This document shows, one piece after another, positions 5,891 to 6,706 of a DNA stretch of 6,706 bases. The stretch comes from Methanosarcinales archaeon (GTDB lineage: Archaea > Halobacteriota > Methanosarcinia > Methanosarcinales > Methanogasteraceae). The notes below the pieces were generated by a model. That model searched no databases. It saw nothing but the letters and a program-made list of their open reading frames with translations, and had not been told where the DNA came from. The position numbers were made by a program, and so were the translations under genes. Position 1 is the stretch's first letter; each line of letters starts with the position of its first letter. The DNA lies in assembly GCA_030594905.1 (NCBI GenBank), contig JAUVEF010000063.1:1-6706 (forward strand), given 5' to 3'.

Positions 5891-6703
5891 ATGAAAACAA
5901 TTATCAGTATCTTACTATTGATTTTAGCGCTGTGCAGCGTTTGCGCAGCAGAGACTTACCAGGTTGTACTTTGCCCGACTGATGATGCATATATAGACTC
6001 TGAAAACCCGACAACCAACTACGGTGGCACAAGTTCTCTCTATGTGGACACTGATGTATGGAAGTCTAACGCATTCACCAATCAATATGAAAGAAGTTAT
6101 CTCAAGTTCGACTTATCACAGATACCGGTAGAGCCAAATATCACAACTACCATCACATCTGCAAATTTGAGATTGTATTCTAGTATTTATGGACAAAGTG
6201 TGAGTGTTGGCGCGTATCAGTGTTCCAATTCATGGAGCGAAGATGCAATAACGTGGAATAGCCCCCCAACAGCAGATTCCACTCCTATAGCTACAGTTTT
6301 CGTTGTACACGATGACACTTGGTATTCGTGGGATACTACAGGAAGCATCCAAGATTCGATCAACAACAACATTTCGATCATGCTTAAATCGGAAAGAACC
6401 GAATATGGCTATGAACATCTATCGTTTAATTCAAAAGAGCACTACAGCGAAGAGCTATGTCCAAAACTTGAGATTACATATACCCTTTCATGTTCCGGTT
6501 CGGACACGCACATTAACATAACAGATTCTGACAGCGATGGGGTAATTGACATTTTAGATCGGGATAACAGCACGCCATCAGGATACTGGACAGATTCTCA
6601 TGGGCGAGGGCGGATGTGGGGTGACATGAACGGCGATGGTGAACTCACATCCGCAGATGCGCTCATGATTCTGCAAGCTGCGGTTGGCGCGATCAAATTA
6701 TAG
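5891..6703 (+). CDS. Secreted DNRLRE-domain protein with C-terminal dockerin-like tail
   Basis: This 270-residue protein opens with a signal peptide ('MKTIISILLLILALCSVCAA', cleavage probably after Ala20). Residues about 23-197 are a DNRLRE-type beta-sandwich, recognised by 'DDAYIDSENPTTNYGG', 'RSYLKFDLSQIP', 'ITSANLRLY', 'WSEDAITWNSPP' and the closing 'PKLEITY'. Such domains occur in Methanosarcina disaggregatase-related surface proteins and include carbohydrate-binding modules (CBM96), so glycan binding is likely; there is no catalytic domain. The tail has two calcium loops, 'DSDSDGVIDILD' (212-223) and 'DMNGDGELTSAD' (245-256), split by a linker with 'PSGYWTDSHGRGRMWG', and ends 'ALMILQAAVGAIKL'. 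The second loop and helix match the dockerin of the divergent repeat protein; the first loop is closer to a thrombospondin-type-3 repeat, so this is an atypical dockerin. It is presumably an extracellular, cohesin-bound accessory protein. The gene is complete, ending three bases before the window edge. Confidence 0.9.
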   Translation: MKTIISILLLILALCSVCAAETYQVVLCPTDDAYIDSENPTTNYGGTSSLYVDTDVWKSNAFTNQYERSYLKFDLSQIPVEPNITTTITSANLRLYSSIYGQSVSVGAYQCSNSWSEDAITWNSPPTADSTPIATVFVVHDDTWYSWDTTGSIQDSINNNISIMLKSERTEYGYEHLSFNSKEHYSEELCPKLEITYTLSCSGSDTHINITDSDSDGVIDILDRDNSTPSGYWTDSHGRGRMWGDMNGDGELTSADALMILQAAVGAIKL

Positions 6704-6706
6704 ATG

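Larger units (their letters stand above)
5735..5982 (+). pseudogene. Possible small ORF broken by a homopolymer frameshift
   Basis: From the ATG at 5735 the frame encodes 37 residues ('VTLVSNYPHEIAKRLNTFIS' then 'RIKRQYCVLKN') and stops at 5846-5848. The stop comes directly after a run of five A at 5840-5844. With one more A the frame would continue 'LKKLTPERAELIKKQVSEYE' and stay open to the TGA at 5980-5982, giving 82 residues. Both halves look like charged amphipathic helices typical of real proteins. The extended frame overlaps the first 30 codons of the DNRLRE gene, whose signal peptide is convincing, so the tail of this ORF is probably fortuitous or the gene is truncated. I do not recognise a family. 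A sequencing error, a true frameshift mutation or chance are all possible. Confidence 0.3.

Noticed and set aside
5936..5952. Lipoprotein lipobox at the DNRLRE protein signal peptide ('LCSVCAA')
   Set aside because: The residues before Cys18 (C-S-V) do not fit the lipobox, and A-x-A-like cleavage after Ala20 is a better reading.

Overview
The window most likely comes from a euryarchaeon, probably a methane- or alkane-cycling relative of the Methanosarcinales or ANME groups. The evidence is TATA-box promoters about 25 bases ahead of genes (one apparently leaderless), secreted proteins ending in archaeal-type dockerins with 'ALMILQAAVG'-like tails, and a DNRLRE module, a family known from Methanosarcina surface proteins. 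The lineage is inferred; there is no marker gene here.

Layout: (1) 1-1035, plus strand: the 3' part of a MacB/FtsX-type ABC transporter permease, cut by the window edge. (2) 1110-2330, minus strand, convergent: a complete GntP-family permease with a TATA box placed for a leaderless transcript. (3) 2362-2607, plus strand: a decayed second copy of the permease 3' end, carrying an internal stop codon and about three-quarters identical to 823-1080. The GntP gene thus sits between two directly repeated pieces of the ABC permease gene. (4) 2754-5183, minus strand: a secreted 809-residue protein with eleven FG-GAP/VCBS-like repeats and a C-terminal dockerin. (5) 5184-5890: a long divergent intergenic region with promoters, an inverted repeat around one promoter, an imperfect hairpin of CACAGAG-type sequence, short direct repeats, and a possible frameshifted small ORF. 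(6) 5891-6703, plus strand: a secreted 270-residue DNRLRE (carbohydrate-binding-like) protein with a C-terminal two-loop calcium-binding/dockerin tail.

The two divergent secreted proteins share dockerin-type tails and may dock onto a common cohesin-bearing cell-surface scaffold that is not in this window. Neither contains a recognisable glycoside hydrolase, so this does not look like a cellulosome. The large repeat protein carries an N-glycosylation sequon at the same position in eight of nine full repeats, and its repeats show a second-order 531-bp duplication. The transport genes to the left may be functionally unrelated to the dockerin pair.
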